Origin: Podocnemis expansa
Lineage: Eukaryota > Chordata > Testudines > Podocnemididae
DNA length: 64,000 bases
Direction of reading: 5' to 3'
NCBI GenBank assembly: GCA_007922195.1
Contig: ML681963.1
Coordinates: forward strand, 142,572,070-142,636,069
Shown here: positions 45,301-60,300 of the stretch, piece after piece
How positions within the stretch are numbered: position 1 is the stretch's first letter
Layout of the letters: every line of letters begins with the position of its first letter
Made by a program: the position numbers and the translations under genes
Notes under the pieces: model-generated
Databases searched by the model: none
Told to the model about the DNA's origin: nothing
What the model saw: only the letters and a program-made list of their open reading frames with translations

Positions 45301-48300
45301 AGTCTCTCCTTGTCCGATTCTGTTTACTTACATTGAGGATGTTCCACAAGATCCCTCACATTGAGTCAGGTAGACCTTATTCACAGAACGGCAGCCCTGG
45401 TGGGAGATATGGTCTAGGATTTGGGTGACAGAACATGGTGTGGGGCTATCTCGAAGTATGCCTGTGGAAGAAAAGAGTGGTAAAGACCTCCAATCAAATG
45501 GCTCAAAAAGCACCAAGCTGCTTCAGCACAGGCTGTGAGTCACTGATGCTTTGAAATAATTGTTTAAAACACTAAAATAACCAGATCAAACACCTTAACA
45601 TTCAGCTATATCCCTTAAGCTTTACCTCTCTATTGACTGCCTAAAGAACAAACTGTCTGCTGAACATGTCCCTTATTGGGGCCACTGGATAGTAAAGAAA
45701 TAATCAAACAAGTGAGAAGAGTGAGAATGGCTCATTTATAATATATTATTTAGGACTATAGACATCAATTGTGGGAGAGTGCTTGGGAGTGAAGGCTTAT
45801 TAAATCAAAACAATGATTTTGCAATGATTATTATTTAGTGCTATCAATATTACTAGTCTGCAGTGCCAGGCTAATGTGCAAGATTTGCTAAGCCATCTAC
45901 AGTTGCCATTTCTTAAGGATGTTTCAAATAAACTGTTGGGGGGTGGGGACTGTAACATACCAGCATGCAGGGCAGGTTTTCAAACCCAAGGCCAAAGAGA
46001 AAACTTATTTTAGCCAAGTACTTCTATGGCCTACTTCACTGTATTGGGCACTCAGTCCAGCAATTTGGAAAGGAAAATAGAGAAAAAAACCCCCAAACAT
46101 ATAAATAAGTGAGCTACATTAGGAATGTTTCCCTATGTCAGTGAAGTAGGCTCATTCCTTCTGCTTCCTTTGCTGTTTCGAAAAGCAGTTTTGCTATAAA
46201 GCTCTCTCTATTACGCTGATTTACTAACAACAGACTCTCTATGTGGACATATAAACAGCCAAAGAGTTTTCTGAATTAATAATTTACTTTTCTCAGCTTA
46301 CACCGAAAGCTCCTTGGGGCAGAGTCAGTGTCTGACTGTTATGAACACACTATATCTGCTTCATCAAACAACTATCATGAATGTACTTGCATTTTTTTAA
46401 AATTAATAAATATTAGCAATATCTTTTTAATAGGAAAAATCAGTCAATTTAAAACCAATTGCATTTTGTTTTGTGGTGTATATCTAAACACTAGGTAGTT
46501 ATACTCACATGTTTTACAGCAACCATTAGGCAGTAGTGTAACAGTGCCCTGAAAACAAATCAGAACAAAATGTATTATCTAGATTTTGAAATTTTTTGCA
46601 TGGTCAGTGCAGAAGAATACTTTGCTCCATAGCAGGAATTACTGGTTGGAATTGTGTGGCCTGGTGATGCAGGTGTTCAGAGTAGATGATCATGATGGTC
46701 CTTTCTGGCATGGAGACCTATGAATTCACCATGAAACCTTTTGTACAATATGTTAGTCCTTGAAGGAAAAGCCTGTGACATATAATAGTCACCATTTAAA
46801 AATGACTGATAACCATGAATTTCATACTGTTTTTCCTGAGATACTGCAGTATCTCCTGATATTTTCAGTAGGAAGTAAGTGTGGTGTAACCATTATTTGT
46901 TGCAACCACTGTGTCCACAGACCACTTATTAAAATATGCTGTCTCATACAAAAAGGATCATGAAGACCACAGTGTGTTAGGATATTGTAGCCCACTACTG
47001 TCAATTTTTAAGTCAGGGATACTAATTACCTACAATAAATCTCAGAACCCATCAATAAATATCTAATATATACACCATATATTTCTTTTCTCAATGGAAG
47101 TGCACTTCAGAGTAAATAAGCACAAATTAAAATTGATAAATAAAGCAGCTTCTTCACTCTGTAGCCTCTTTTGCTAGTAAGTGGCTGAATCAAATGAAAA
47201 TGAGTTGTCAAAAGGGATGAGGGTAAATGTCCCAAATTTACTTACCGGTTTACAATTCTCCTCACTGAATGACGGGCAGGTAATCTCTGAGGTGGAGGAG
47301 ATGAGCTGATCTTTTATTTTCACACAGCTGTAAATGGTGCAGTTGTCTTTAGGATCATTTTCCATTTCACCAGGCTGTATACAAAAAGGAAATTCCACAT
47401 ACACGAAGAATTCAGAATAGGCTCAGACAAGTATCTTCCTGTACTCTGAAAAAGACTCTTCTTATTTCTCAGCATAAAATATTAGATAAATAGCTGCCTT
47501 GGTTAGCAAGGGTGTAACTGTATTGTGGTTTCCCATGGCTGGAGGGGATCTCAGGCATTCTATAAGGAATTACACTGAGAAAGAAAAATCTTTAAAAGTG
47601 CAACAGGACTTCGTGTTTGTTTTGCTGAAATAGACTAACATGACTACCCCTCTGAATATTGGGAAAGAAAAATCCTTGTGTAGCACCAATGATGTTCTGG
47701 AGTCAAGGAAAAATAACTGAGTGAGATTTTGATTAAGGATGTGCAAACTGGTAGATATTAAATAAGAATGGCCATTCACTCAGAAAGGGCAACGCAATTG
47801 AATCATGTGCAAATTTTTCTGGCATTATTTCCACTTCTTTCCCAGAAAACTGCAAGAAGGTTTCTCCTCATAGGACTTCTGATTTGTCAGATATGAGAAA
47901 GAACCTTCATCTCCACAAGAACTACAACCTATATTCCAACTCAAAGAAATTCAGCTAACTTTCCTTCAGATGAGCAGCTGAACTTTCAAATATACATCCA
48001 AACTTAATCACTGAATCTTTTCTCCCCCCCATCACTAATTGCTGTGACCTTCCTCCTAGTGAATACTTTGAAGAATACAATAGGAAATCCTATAAGTTTG
48101 GCAGACTCCTAACAAAAGTAAACACTTACACTTAAGATGAGCGCAGTATTGTCATCCTTCTTTACAATACACTTGGTCTGCACACATTTTGGACAGCATT
48201 CACCTTTCACATCTTTCAGTTCATAACCCTACAAATTAATGAAGCATTATGTTAAAAGTGTCCTTGAGAAACAAATGAAAATGTAATAAGCTGATCACTG

Positions 48301-51300
48301 GGTTAAGATTTTCTGTTAAAAAACACCCAGGCCAAACAGCAGCCCTGATTATGGTTTTAAGGATAATGTAGATTTGGTACTTATTATGATGGACATAGAT
48401 TACCAGGTGAAGAGGACATGCATAATGAAAGCAGACAATAAATGGAGGCAAGAAAAGCAGTATAATAATTACACAGTGCTGACATGTTACTTTATCTTCA
48501 CAGTATTTTTAAAAAGTCATTAGTTAATCCCCAACATGACTATGATAGTCATAAACCTTATCACCATCTTTAGTTCATAGACTCACAGGACTGGCAGGGA
48601 CCTTGAGAGGTCCCATAGTCAAGTCCCCTGTGCATATGGCAGGATTAAATATTATGTAGACCATCCTTGAGAGGTGGTTGTCTCACTTTGTCTTAGAAAT
48701 CTCCAATGACAGAGATTCCATAATTTCCCTGTGCAATTTATTGTGATCCTTAACTACCTTGACAGTTAAGAAGTTTTTCCTAATGACCAACCCAAACCAC
48801 TCTTGCTGAAATTTAAACCCATTGCTTCTTGTCATATTTGCAGAGGATAACAAGAACAAATACTTTCCCCTCTCCTTGTAACCACCTTCTATGTACTTGA
48901 AAACTGTTAAGCTCCCTCTCAATCTTCTCTTCTCCAGACTAAATTGACCCAATTTTTTTTTTCTGTCTTCTCTCATAAGTAATGTTTTCTAGACCTTTAA
49001 TCATTGTTGTTGCTCTTCACTGGACTTTCTCCAATTTGTTCACATCTTTACTGAAATGTGGCATCCAGAAGCAGACACAATACTCCAGCTGAGGAGTAAT
49101 CAATGTGGAGTAGAGCAGAAGAATTATTTCTTGTGTCTTGTTTACTACTACCCTGCTAAAACATCACAGAATGATGTTTATTTTGTTTACAACAGTGTTA
49201 CGCTATTAACTCCTATATAGTTTGTGATCCACTCTGACACCCAGTATAGAAAACTATTGTCCAACTATTTCCAGAGCCAGAATTAGGACCTACAAATTCC
49301 TGTCTCCTACTCCTTTATTTAGAATACACCTCTCTCAATGCATAGCTAGTTTTCAAGAAAATTTTCTTTTTTAAAGTTTGTTACTTACTTGCTGGCACGT
49401 ACTAATGCATGGAATGTGCTTACATTGTATAATATTCGTGCCTGTACTGTTTGCTCTGTCAGTGCATTCACAGTTATGGCACTTATCAGCATAGACTGGG
49501 GAACCAGGCTAGATTTAAAACAAACAAACAAACAAAAAAAAAACCCAAGAGTTATGGTATTAACAAGAATTTACGTATATGATAGACACTTCTCTAATAT
49601 CCAGTATTCCCACCCACCGCTCCTCCCCAAACAAACATACACTATAGATATATAGAGGACAAATATTCACCCCATGCAGTAATGTACACATGAAGTGGGT
49701 AACCAAATATTTGTCTGCATTGAATAAATTAAATAATTACTAGAGTCAACAGAATTATAGGGGCTGCGGTCTGTACAAAGTCTGGTTTTTACCCATAACT
49801 TTTAATTTTGACTGTAGGACTTTAACTACTGCAGTAAAGTGCTGATGTTTAATGTGCACTGACTTTTTAAGCATATGTACATTGTATATTAAAAACAAAT
49901 CTTTATGTCGCTGGTCCAGCTACTTAGAATCAGTGCTTCATTCTCTCTTACATGCAGCAAATTGCTCTGAAAAAATGTTAAGTTCTGTGTAACAAACAGA
50001 TAAATCTCACACTGCACTTGGGGGATCACTAAAAATGGATTGTATCAAATACAAACTGCCTCAAAACACCTCAGTTAAAGGATGCTCTTGGAACTCAAAA
50101 GATTTTTATCAAAGAGTCCTTTGCATGAAGAAATGAAAACTTACCAAGTATTCAGCATTCTGAAGCACACAAACCCCCTTGGGAACTGTGAAAAAAAGAA
50201 AAAAAATGTGTGTCAAATGCCAAGAAAGTGCCAAATTTTATTATTCCAGTAATGCAAATTTCCTCCACAAATAATCACAACATAAATCTTCAAAAATGTC
50301 ACCCAGATTTTCTTTTTTTGCAGTGCAAATTGTGCAATATCTGAACATAAATATTGAAAATACAATTTGCACCCAGAAAAGAAGAAGGCAGTCTAATTTG
50401 AAAATTTGGCCCAATTTATATACAACATATTTTACACCAGGATGGCCACTGGACAATAGCAAATTGTTTCCCGCTGTAGTTAGTTGGAACAATCCAGGGT
50501 TGGTTCATCTGTCTTTCCTATCACTAAAGTTCACAGGGATATTTTCTTGTGAGGTCACAGATGAAGACTGAAGACCTGACCAAGAATCCCATTATTTTTA
50601 CATAAGAATAGAATCAGAAATACTTAATTTGAACAGGATGAGCTACACCTCATCCACCTCTGCCATTGTTTTCATAGCTACTGTTTGGGCTTGGCCATGA
50701 TAGCAACCCTAGAATCTAAAACTGGTTTTCTTGCCACCTCCAAAAGAGAAGTATCCAGTTCTGGCTAACAGTTTTCATACCCAAGGAAGTGAAGAGAAGC
50801 TGACTGTTCTCACATATTTCAAAGGGACTTACCACACTTGTACACAGGACAGCACTTGTCAACTGCAGTTTCGGAAACAAGCTTGTAACCCAGTGCACAT
50901 TTAGGAGGCTTGGTTGTACAGTAGCTAACATTGCACCCTGCAAGAGAAAAACACAAGAGAATGTAAAATAATTGCTACAGATAGAAATATGCCTCTTAGC
51001 AGGGTTTTGTCCAAGCATTTAGAGGCCTGCACTTCACAGACTAATCTTAGTTAATTTAACAGAAATAAATAATGCAGCTGTTATCACAAAAGATAATTTG
51101 AAAGAGCAGTGGAGTGCTGTAAATGAAGTGAAAAGATGAACTTACGGCAGGAAGTTATGTTACAGCAGATGTTCTCAGGATTGACTTCAGTGACCTCGTA
51201 AAATCCTTCATCACTGCAGGTTGCTTTATCCACTTGCTCTTCACATTTGTGAGGCTGACAGATAATGCCACTTCCACCCTCCAGGCAAACGCAGTCCTTA

Positions 51301-54300
51301 CAATCAAACTCAAACCGTTCCCCAAACTGTCATTAAACAAAGACAGGAAAGCAATTGAATGAATAATTAGTTAATAATAAAAACATAAATCTGTTCTTTT
51401 CAGTGGGGTATGTTATATGTTTAAGTGCAAATTCAGATATACATAGCAGGATGGAACTACAATTTCATTATTTTGCAGTCTGGAAACTGATTATCAGGAT
51501 CAGTCTAAAGGCAACATCTCCCACTCATGGAAAACTTAGGCTGAAATAAATGTAAATCAAGGGTTTTCAAAATTCCACTAACCTACAAAATAAGTATATG
51601 GATGAAAACCTGTGAGTCTACACAAAACAGGGCAGATTTGGAGCAGACACAAAATACTTGCAATAAAAAATCAAATATGCAACCTACCTCTCTTGGTTCA
51701 TTGTCTGGTCCAACGCACCCTGTAATTATTGCAAAATAAATCTCCATTACCATTAATATGATGGCAGATAGCCAGGCTCAGAACCATATTGTATACTCAG
51801 CTAGCCAACAGCAACAACAACAACAACAACAACAACAACAAAAAAGCATGTTCATGTAAATATGGTAATACAACTTACCACAGGTTTTTACACAGACATC
51901 CACACCACCACCAAAAGGCATTGTTCCATCAGGGCAGAAACAGCCTTCTACTTGACTGGTTTGGTTTTGTATAACTTGACTATACAAGACAAAAAATTCA
52001 AAAGATCACTATTATCATTAGTGGCAGACAGTGGAAGATTGGCCAACTACATTTTACCAAGAAAGACATGTGCAAAAGAAATTGTATACATGAAATTCAT
52101 TGATTGTAAATCATCCTGATTCTAATCTTAATTTATTCTACTGTCTAATGTTTGGTTCAGCTGCAGGAGAGGTGCAGCTTCAGGTTAACCAGGCTGATAG
52201 AAAGATAACCAGTTGAAGGCTGTCTCAGAGATTTCTATTTTAAATTAGGATTGTTGAATTTCATATTTCTCATTTTAGTTTATCTATCACTGGATAGTTT
52301 TATGGGACCTGATAATGGCAGGAAAGTAAGTATTTACCTTGACTTGCAGGTCACCTCTTCAATAGGACCACATGCTTTGTATACTTTGTTTGATGGGCAT
52401 TTAATAGCTTAAATGGAAAAGAAATGGATACAGAAATATTTCAGCAAGACCATCATAAGCACACTCAACCAGTTTATAACTTTGGAAATCTTTAAAAAAA
52501 TTGTCACACTTATTGAATAATATTGAACAGCTGTCTGAGAACCATAAAAGCCCAGAAAAATCAGACCTCAGAGGGAAAAAAATCCATCTATGGCCCCACA
52601 TCCAAATACACAGGTATTGCAAAGTCTTTGGGTGGTAGGTGACTTTACATAAAGTAACATCTGCAAAGCAACATCACCTCCTGTTGTGCCAGGGTAAGGA
52701 CAGGATTTGACCTTTTGGTACAAATACTTTTGTTTGCTAGGGTTTCTTGTCATCACTTTTTCAAAGATGGGAATGCTCCCACACTGAACTAGGAAAAAAG
52801 TTTGGCTCCCATTAAATATGTACGGGCACCCATTGTACCTGCAAAATCTGCATACCATGACCACAAGCATTTACTAAAACAGATACAGGGCATATAATGT
52901 GCACATGTGCATTTTTACTGGCTCCTCTATCTTCCCCATCATTGAAATCTGGCCCATAAATTTATGTCAACAAAACTTTTGGTTTTATTACAGTCCTCAG
53001 AGACTTGGAAAGTCAAGTAACCCATTAACAGAAGAGGAATTGAAACAGATCCTACAAGCTAATAGTTAAGTTAAATGGCAGAAAAATTTCTCTACTTACG
53101 GCAGGCACCATTGGTATGGCCTCTCCAATCAACACAGACACCTTGATCAGCGCAGATGGCAGCATAGACTTGCAAACTTGCACATTCCAATTGGGAGTTG
53201 GGAACTGCGCAGCTGTCAAAAACGCAGGCTGCATAGTAGTTCTTATAGCTGACGACAGGATGGCACTTCTGGAACAAGCTAGATGCAGAAACATGTATCA
53301 CTATTAGATACTGAATAATCGGTGTTCAGTTGAAAGTGCTGCATGCCATATTTTCGCATGATATTAAACAAGGAGATTTGAACAGGGCTCATCAATGATA
53401 GATAAAGATTTCACTGACATGCAGCCTTCCAGCACATTTAGACCTTAATCTTAAGACTGTCCACCCATTTCTTTCTCTTCAAAACACTGCTTTCCACCCT
53501 GTAGCTGGAGGAATACTATTAAATATATCTGTGAACTGGAATTGTGAATAAGACTTGGTTTGAAATTTCTCTGTTCTAAAGCCGCATCCTGAAACTCAAT
53601 TAAAAGATCCTTTTGGGATCTTCAGGGGACTTTTGTCTGCTACTGAGAGAGCACAGTAGAGAAGCAAAATGGAAAGGGCTGGTGAAGGCCAGGAGAGTCC
53701 AGAAGAGTATGAGAGGGCCAAAGAATAGTTAAAGAAGATGAAAAGACACAGAGAAAGTTGCAAGGATTAAAGCGGAACAAGGAGGAAAGCTAGAGGGAAT
53801 GGAAGAGAGAGAAGAACCAGAAGCAACTGCAAAGGATGAGGACGCAAAAAGGAACATTTGGATTTCAGACTGCCACTGAATTTCAAAATTAAAGGTCTGT
53901 GCTGGTGTATTTACCTTTCTTTTAAGAGTTCACAGAGAGCAGATGGTTTACAAGTTGGTGGAGGTGAAAGTGTGCTCAGAGGAGGTGTCACTGTAGTATT
54001 TAGGGATGGAGAGCAATGCGGCTTTTTGGGGTCATCAATCATCCAATGATCTGCCATGATTTCACATCTAGTTTCGATCTTTCCATCAGGTAACCTGCAG
54101 TCATCTGCTGTGTTGTTGGTACAAGTGCCTAAAATGACAAGAGAAAGAATTCACGCACAAATCTTCACTGTCAAACAATCATAATTTCATCCATCACAGG
54201 GAACCAGGAACCTGTCTCTCTCACTGCCAGAGCTTTCATTTATCTTTTTGTATTTCATTGTAAAAATACAATAATAGGTCCTCACCGCACTGTCCTTGGG

Positions 54301-57300
54301 TGTTGTTGACAAACTTGTTGTAGATCAAGCTAATTGAGAAAGCCACGCCATTGTAGGTTATGTTTCCAATATCCTTAATTTCCACTATGTAATTTATGCC
54401 TAATTTACCAATTTTCAGGCTATATTTTTCATAAGGCAAAGCCACTTCCTGTTTGTTTACAAGCACCTAAAGTGTAAAGGAAAATGGGGAAGAGACATAC
54501 CTTTAGTATAAAGTTCATAAAAATAATTCATTTAAAAATAATGCATCCTTGCTTTCTACTGCCAGTGAGCTGTATGTTTCTGTGCATAAGACTGAAAAGT
54601 TGAACTCCTTCTGTATGACCCAGTGAAGGGGTCCACAAACCTAGAGATATATTTCCACGAGTTGCAGAAATTAGGACAGAATTTAGAGTGCACTGTCTAT
54701 TAAATGTAATAGGAGACGAGTTCTGAATTTTTCATGCACATGAGCTGAAATTTTCCTTCTCTCTCCAAAATGCACTGAAGAAAGGAAAGTCTTTGATCTA
54801 CATTTGTATAACAGTGGAACTGAACAAAATATGGGGAGAAAAACATTCATATTATTTACTAGTTCAGAACCAGGTGGTGGGCCTAATACAGCTGTTCTCA
54901 AACTTTGGGGTGGGAGTCCAAAGGGAGATGTGAAAGTCAAAGGCAGTGCAAGCTGTATGGTGGTTTTTGATCTGGTTGTTTCTTTTTAGAGAACTCTGGC
55001 TGTCAACCCCATGTGGCTGGGATTTGTGCAGAAGGGCCGTGAACACACAGAAGGCTAGGGTAAATGGGAACATCCAGAACCCTGCCACCACAGGGCTCAT
55101 AGCCAGAGCTCTACCTCCTGTGCTTGAGCTCTGCCCTCTACCAATCTCTTAACAGAAGGCAGCTTGCACTCAGGCTTTCTTTTTTCCCCTCCTATGGAGG
55201 TGGTGGGTCTCCGGCTATCAGTCCCAGGGTGGCAGCAGCAGCGTAGAAGTAAATGTGCAATGGGGTGCTAAATTTGCTGTGAAAAGCACTATTGATGAAT
55301 ATCATTTTTCACATTGAACCCTTATGTCTGTGCCGCTGCTGGTGCAACACTGTCTTCAGAGCTAGACACCAAGCCAATGGCTGTTCTCTGCTCTGCCTTC
55401 AGAACTGGGTTGCAGTATATGTACTTGCAGGGAAACACAAATGATTACACACACAAAGAACCATTGACCTAGTACATCTCCCATAAGCTTGTCTAGCCCC
55501 AATAAGTTTTGGCCTGTCTCTGAAGTTAATGGAGAATTTAACCATATGTTGTCATCTTCCAACACTTCACTTGTAATTGCACCTCTACAATTTCTCATCT
55601 GAAACATTTCAAAAGTCAGCAGAGAGATGCTGATGGGAAAATAAGGATCTGAAGAATCCTAAAAGTACATAATTGCAACATATATTGAAGAAAACAGATT
55701 ATATTACATGCTACAGACTAATCCTTGGCACAAGGAGGATAAACAGTGGTATAAAACTGATGAAAGCCTTTCAATTAAGGGGGCAAAAAAGTAAAGCATC
55801 TTAACTAATTCTGACATTTGATTGCTATCACCAGGCCATTGGCCTGTTCAGAATGTTTATTAGAATCATTTGTTTTTGCCAGTACAATTACCATCTGTAA
55901 TTCAAATGTGATCTCTTTTTCAAGCCCCAGAATGGTTCAATGCCTTCTCTCAACTAATTCCTCAATCCTGATTCACAAGGATAATGAGATGATCCTTGCT
56001 TATTCAAAGCCCTTTGATTTACTATAACATTTATTCCTTTAAGTTGTTATTCTATATTAAAATCTTTAAAATTAATAACAGAATATCCTATTTTATGCCA
56101 TCAGCTAAAATGGATTCGGCACGTAGTCCATGTTTTGGAGGGGCAGGGTATTATAGAGATCTGAGTTTAGAAAAGGGATGAGATGATCTCTTTCTATAGG
56201 CAGATGAAGTAATGTTCATATAAAACCTCTTCAAACCAACACATAAAATAATGATTCCATTTTCCTAACATTGGTATGAAAGTTATCATAGATAGATAGA
56301 TAGATAGATGTGCATGTACTCTTGGTTTATTAGTCTCTTTACAATACCTGTACTTCAATAGGAATCATTTTGACAGTCCTCATGTGCACTTCCTGGGTCT
56401 GGTATTTTACAATGAGTGTGCGGGGACAGGACACTTTGTCCCGTACATCACAGTGATAGTTGTCAATGTAGACCCCAAAGTTGTCAATTGTTTTGTGAAT
56501 CTCTTCCGTTAGCACATATGTACAATTCCCTTGGTAGCTGTAGTATAGTCCATCAAATGTCGTATAATGTGGATCTCCCCATCCCGTGCAATAGCCTACC
56601 AAAAGATTCAGAGTTAGTTTATCTTTGTATTGTAACATACAAAAGCAGAGCTAGACTATGAATAAGGTCTTTAGCAAGTGGAGTAACAATTTATCCTGCT
56701 AGTACTGGGGTCAAAAAGAAATGAGAGAGCCTGGATGAAGCGAACTATAGATAAATAAAGAGAATTAATCTAAAACCTCCACTGGAACCAAACTGTAACT
56801 TTTTTCAGATTTAAGGAAGCTGAATTGTTCTTTTCTGTTTGTTTGTTTTACTGTTTACATTTTCCATTTCCTGCTTCTCCAGATATCAGACAGGACATCT
56901 AACAGAAATACCAAAAATTCTCTGAAAAAGACTGTTCTTGTGCTTTTTCCTACCAAGCTGAAACCAGTAAGTGCCATTAATCTCAGAAATAGGCCTGCAC
57001 TTGTGAGCACTCCAGGACAGTTTCTGGATCAAAAAGTTCAAGGTAATTTCAAGCAGCTGGTTCAGGATCTAAATTTAACAGCTTGGATCCATCTTTAATA
57101 TAATTGTATCAGCCCACATTCTACCACCCTTCTCCTGTCAAGCCATACCTTACTATGAATTATTTCAATGGAACTACTTGCATAGCGAGCTACCAGTTGA
57201 CATGAGAACTGAGTGGTAAAATCAGGTCTGTGTGGATTACATCAGACAGAAAACATTTTCAGAATCGCACAAAATGTTAATAATTTTTCTTATTGTTAAC

Positions 57301-60300
57301 CTTAATTTATGCCAAGGACTCACACATATTAACTTGCAATTGAATAATTCAAATAATTTAATAGAATAAAAGGTCAAAGGAAAGATCAAAGAATACAGCA
57401 TTTTACAAAACATTGTTAAAAGCAAGCGCTACAGCACAGCTAGATGGGGAACCCATGACTGAGCTATCAACTGGTTCTACAGTGAAAAATGAATTGCATT
57501 GCTAGGGACATGTGGAGCTAAACTTCCACTGAACTTTCCCCATTACTAATATTGTAGTTCTTGTAGCTATTATTGGTCACTCAGAGACAAAAATATCCTT
57601 CAAACTATACACTTACAGTTACACTCCCAGTGCCAACAGCAGTTGTCCTCATCCATCACTTGCACAGGCTCAAGCTCATTGGAGCAACTGGGCTTAGGAG
57701 GAGGGTTGCATTTTATTTTTTCAATATGCCATGTGTTGTTCTCTAAGCATGTAGCAGTGGTGCAGTTACACGGATAGAAGGATTGACCTGGCTGCATTTA
57801 AGAAGGGGGAAGCAAGATGAAATCTACAGTAAAGCAATCAGATTAATCAAGGGGAAAAAAAGGTTGATCTTGGGAATTGCTAACATTTTCATTCCAAACA
57901 AATATGTGAAGGTTAGAATAAAGCATCACATTTTGCACTGTCACCCGTATCTATAAAATGAGACTGCTGGCATTAATAATTATCAACTATAAAGGATCTA
58001 TTTATGAGCACAATGCCAGTCACCAATATTTTGTTCTGATTTTCCTCACTGGGTCACAGTGTAAAATGTCAGCTGCACCAGAGGTGTGGACTACTAATAA
58101 GCTTTTTGCAAAAGTATCATCAGTCAGCCAAAAACTAAAGGTGCATATGAATATGAAGTGTCTGGGAAAACTTTGTACACTGTGCTCCTAAACACAAATT
58201 CACTTCTTCAGAGAAGTTTATGAGGCCATACCAAAATGTGTTTGATTTCAGCTCCTTCTTCTATCCTAGCTGCAGAGACTGCTATCAGAGGAGTGTTCCT
58301 CTTACAAGCTGATACATTTAATGCAGAGCCCAGTGACAAAAGGAAAATGGTGTGGCACTGCCAAAAGCTTTGTTTGGCTTTACAGAAAATGACTCAAGTT
58401 TCTTTTCATCTGAAAGTAAGGACAAGAGTCAAAAATGGAAGGGACATCTGATAATGTAAAATGGAATCACAGTGAGAAATAAAATAATTATCATGCAATG
58501 GCCTAAGATATTCACATCCATGCTTCATGACAACATAGAGTGATATTACATTGTCATTATGTCATAGCATCATTATTTACAACTCTTTACAGCTTCGTTT
58601 CATGATGAAGAGAGTCTTCATGTCTCTAAGAGTGAGCAACATTGTTTCAGAGTATGATATTTTCAGCTGTTTAGGAGAAAGCAACCACATACTACAGACT
58701 GATAAATTAATTGGCCAAATGCAGAAAAAGGCTGAGCTACTGACTTCAGAGGGAGTTCCAGGTTTTCAATACATTCATTATGTCAGTGGTTCCCAACCTG
58801 TGATCCGTGGATCCCTGGGGGGCATTTGTGGTGTTACAGGGGGTCCATGGACATGCACCACAGCTGTGGCTGGATCCCAGCAGCAGCACCACTGCTTGCT
58901 TCCAGGCCAGATCTCAGCAGTAGCACCACTGGTCCTTAGCCAGGCCCAGAACCCAGCAAGGGTGCCACCATTCTAATACAGGGTCTAGATGCCGGCAGCT
59001 GGGGTGCCTCTCCCTGCCAGGGGATGGCACATAATTTTTTATTTTAAAAAGGGGTCCGCCCACTTGAAAAGATTGGAAGCCCCTACTCTACGTGGTTCAG
59101 GATATGGCCCATTAACTAATCAGAGAAATAGTTCATGACTGATTTGGGTTTCCAGGTGAGTTAATACCTTGGCATAATCATTGTGACAAACACTGGAAAG
59201 ATAAAGAGGAAGGGATATGAGGTAGAATTTAACGCTGGTAGAGGACTCTCTGGTAACCCTGTCACCCAAACCCTTTCACAATACAACATCATCATACTAT
59301 CCCATGAAGAAATGCCACTTCAAAGCTGAGGATCGAAAACTGCTCTGAGTATTTAATCTACCATAATGAAAGGGTCACTGTGTGCCATGACAATAGCCAA
59401 GTTATTCATATGACATAGATGGAAAAACTTCATACACCCAGAATAATAGAGGATCATTATGTTAATGAAAGAATTAAAATATCAAGAGATAGAATTCTTT
59501 AATTTGCACATAGAATACTATAATAGTGTCTTTCACAGACATATAATAAAAATATGAAATATACTTACTACAAAGGTTTCATTACCAAAAGTACAATTTT
59601 TACAGCATGGGGGTGAGGTTGTTGTTCCTGAGGTAGTTGTGGTGGTAGTTGTCGTCTCTGGGTAGTCATTGAGAGGGGGTGTTGTTTAGAACAGAAAATC
59701 AGACAGATATGGTTATCAAACCATTATAATCTCTACTGTAAATCTTTCTATTAAAGTTCTATTATCAAAATTGTGCTTTTTCACAATTCTTTCTTTAATA
59801 CTTTTCTTATGCTAAGAACAGTTGTAATCATGACTTTTGCCATCCAATTTTGTTTTTCAATTATGAATGATGAGGAGTGGACAACTGTGCTCAGCAATGG
59901 TCACTCAGCAAATGAGACTATCATTTAAAACACCTTGAAATCAAGCTTTCATTACCTATTGTATTTCAATAACACTTGTGTAGGCAAAGGTGGGAATAGG
60001 GCCCAGTGGCTACAGTGATGGAAGGCCACAGAACTAGCTGATAGACAGATCTAGACCCACCATGTCACAGTTCTCAGGGGTGGGGGCCAGCCTTCCCAGG
60101 GCTGTAGGGAAGGAGATTGGACTGGCAGCAGGGCCAAGTGGGTGGAGGGCAGACATACTGAAAAAGAATGCTAATACTAAAAAAGCAGGTGTGGTGATGT
60201 ACTGAATGCTGGAAACATTAGGTGTTAAGTATCCAGTGAAGTGCAGTTAGTTCCCATAGCTGAGGTTAAGTAATGGAAACATGCACAACTCTTCCACTGA

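Larger units (their letters stand above)
42651..45331 (-). other. Last mucin intron, within the cystine-knot domain
   Basis: A 2.7-kb intron splitting the cystine knot. It carries a nested MITE pair (43152-43656), a hAT-like element with an exact 8-bp duplication (43941-44799), and near 42900-43010 a copy of an old repeat with a near-palindromic CAATGGGAGT motif. Confidence 0.6.

Noticed and set aside
48683..48976. 97-codon minus-strand frame in a mucin intron
   Set aside because: It lies in the 3' non-coding part of a CR1 LINE.
52568..52870. 100-codon minus-strand frame between mucin exons g and h
   Set aside because: No mucin cysteine pattern; exons g and h already join in phase across it.
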